64,000 nt of DNA, from assembly GCF_003243465.1 (NCBI RefSeq), contig NZ_QFQZ01000001.1:124001-188000 (forward strand). Direction: 5' to 3'. Every line of letters begins with the position of its first letter. The stretch's first letter is position 1. This DNA is from Caulobacter segnis (GTDB lineage Bacteria > Pseudomonadota > Alphaproteobacteria > Caulobacterales > Caulobacteraceae). The notes under the pieces are model-generated. The model worked only from the letters and a program-made list of their open reading frames with translations, ran no database searches and had not been told where the DNA came from. This document shows, piece by piece, positions 62,772-64,000 of the stretch. Made by a program: the position numbers and the translations under genes.

Positions 62772-64000
62772 CTACCAGGACTTGGTGATCGCCACGCCGT
62801 ACAGGCGCGGTTCGGCGGTGATCACGTTGGTGAACAGGCCCGAGGTGTCGTCGGTGGTGTAGGCGTCGACGATCGGGATCTTGTTGCCGATGTTCTTTAC
62901 ATAGGCGTCGAACGACAGGCCCCATTCGGGCTTCTCGATCTTCAGGGTCAGGTTGCCATTGTCCCAGGCCTTCAGCCGGTCGTACTCGGTGTTGTAGACC
63001 CGGGCGAACTGCTTGCTCTGGCGGTAGTAGTCGCCGCGGATCGTCGCCGACCAGCCGTCCGACAGCTCGAAAGTGTACTGGGCCCCGATCGAGGTGGTCC
63101 AGTGCGGCGAGTTGGGCAGCTCGTTGCCCGAGATGTTCGCCGCCGTCCCTTCGATCGAATAACCCGCGCCATAGGTGTAGAGGCCGGTGGCGTTGGCCAG
63201 GAAGGCCGCGCTGGCGGCCGGCAGGCCCGCGCCGCCGGCCGCGGCCGGAGCCGACAGGAACGCCTGGTAGGCGGCCGCGCCCGAGCAGGCCCAGGGCAAG
63301 GTGGCGCCCGCCCCGGCTCCGATGATCGTGGCGACGCCAGCGGTCGCCAGCACGCAGTTGCCGCCCACGGCCGACGAGTTGGGCCCGATCTTGACCAGGG
63401 TGTAGGCCGGGTTCGACTGGGTCCGGTTCATGGTGTCGATCGAGCTGACGCCGTTGCCGATCTTGGTGTGCAGGTAGCCGATGTTGGCGTTGAGCTTCAG
63501 GTTGCGGACGGGCGACCAGATCGACTCCAGCTCCAGACCGTAGACCTTGGCGTCGACGTTCTCATTGACCGAGGTCCGGTTGACGATCTTCGAGATCTGG
63601 TAGCCCTTGTAATCGTAGGAGAAACCGGTCGCGTTGAAGAGCAGGCTGCCGCCCAGCAGGGTGTTCTTGGTGCCGATCTCGAAGGCGTTGACGAACTCGG
63701 GATCGAAGGTCTGGCGGATGCCGACCGAATTGGCCGGAACGCCCGGATTGATGCCGCCGCCCTTATAGCCCTTGGAGTAGAAGGCGTAGATCAGGGTGTC
63801 GTCGGTGAAGCCGAGGTGCGCCTTGTAGTCGAAGCCGAACCGGCCGGTCGTCTCGCTGAAGCGGGCCCGCTGGTCGGGGTTGGACGGGTTCAGCGTCAAG
63901 CCGTAGCCCGGCGCCAGCAGCACGGTCGAGTAGTTCTTGACCGCCTTCTTGTCGCGCGTCTGGCGCAGGCCCAGGGTGAACTTCAGGTCCTCGTTGACCT
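62772..64000 (-). CDS. TonB-dependent receptor, 5' part cut off by the window
   Basis: 409 codons of the C-terminal barrel are visible and the start lies beyond the right edge. Visible blocks are the barrel segments KAHLGFTDDTLIYAFYSKGYKGGGINPG, FEIGTKNTLLGGSLLFNATGFSYDYKGYQISKI and YLHTKIGN; a Gly/Ala-rich loop (about 170-260 of the visible part) with two cysteines is an insertion typical of an extracellular loop. The chain ends with GVAITKSW, aromatic as needed for BAM. Substrate unknown; it is from the same family as, but not close to, the receptor at 26012. Confidence 0.9.
   Translation of the reverse strand, partial: VNEDLKFTLGLRQTRDKKAVKNYSTVLLAPGYGLTLNPSNPDQRARFSETTGRFGFDYKAHLGFTDDTLIYAFYSKGYKGGGINPGVPANSVGIRQTFDPEFVNAFEIGTKNTLLGGSLLFNATGFSYDYKGYQISKIVNRTSVNENVDAKVYGLELESIWSPVRNLKLNANIGYLHTKIGNGVSSIDTMNRTQSNPAYTLVKIGPNSSAVGGNCVLATAGVATIIGAGAGATLPWACSGAAAYQAFLSAPAAAGGAGLPAASAAFLANATGLYTYGAGYSIEGTAANISGNELPNSPHWTTSIGAQYTFELSDGWSATIRGDYYRQSKQFARVYNTEYDRLKAWDNGNLTLKIEKPEWGLSFDAYVKNIGNKIPIVDAYTTDDTSGLFTNVITAEPRLYGVAITKSW

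Overview
The window is high-GC (visibly well above 60 %) alphaproteobacterial chromosome and looks most like a Caulobacter or close Caulobacteraceae relative. The grounds are: TonB-dependent receptors at two loci, single-domain and HWE-type signalling proteins, DUF1295/DUF983/DUF72 housekeeping genes of the usual caulobacterial kind, common GTG/TTG starts, weak or absent Shine-Dalgarno sites on some genes, and many short intergenic inverted-repeat elements. This assignment is inference from content, not from a marker gene. No rRNA, tRNA, CRISPR array, insertion sequence or phage gene was seen.

Layout. 1-8661 (minus): a cellulose synthase operon, read bcsR/P-like, bcsQ, a bcsA-bcsB fusion, then bcsC, which runs off the left edge; junctions are 1-bp or 4-bp overlaps or a 2-bp gap. 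8662-9332 is an AT-richer stretch with no convincing gene. 9333-10436 is an RTX calcium-binding repeat protein. 10691-25185 is mostly single housekeeping genes: nitronate monooxygenase, secreted M28 peptidase, L-serine dehydratase, DUF72, DUF1295, thiolase with a divergent double-HxlR regulator, L-Ala-D/L-Glu epimerase, a PHA-system protein, DUF983, a MocR-type regulator with a perfect 13-bp inverted repeat at its start, and a PYROXD2-like oxidoreductase. A TonB receptor follows at 26012-28363.

28579-48035 is a large polyamine (putrescine) uptake and degradation region. On the minus strand from a GntR/FCD regulator come puuC, gabD, a GSAM-like aminotransferase, a second puuA, potF-potH-potI-potG, spuC, a MazE/MazF pair, puuA, puuB and an APC permease; a beta-alanine/omega-amino-acid aminotransferase is divergent. 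Import by Pot is followed by either glutamylation (PuuA, PuuB, PuuC) or direct transamination (SpuC), and both lead through GABA or succinate semialdehyde (GabD) to succinate. Two matching ATTG-YGATCACA palindromes flank the GntR gene. Eight of the gaps between these genes are filled by short inverted-repeat elements of four families, and the toxin-antitoxin pair is joined to puuA by ATGA overlaps.

48037-64000 holds an EAL phosphodiesterase, GNAT, DUF1349 protein, a BlaI/BlaR1-like pair with TACA/TGTA operators and a divergent membrane protein, a pectate lyase, a lone MazF-like protein, chorismate synthase, a single-domain response regulator, a PAS-PAS-HWE kinase, an XRE regulator, an AbgT transporter, a CBS-hybrid kinase whose histidine site looks degenerate, and the C-terminal part of a second TonB receptor running off the right edge.
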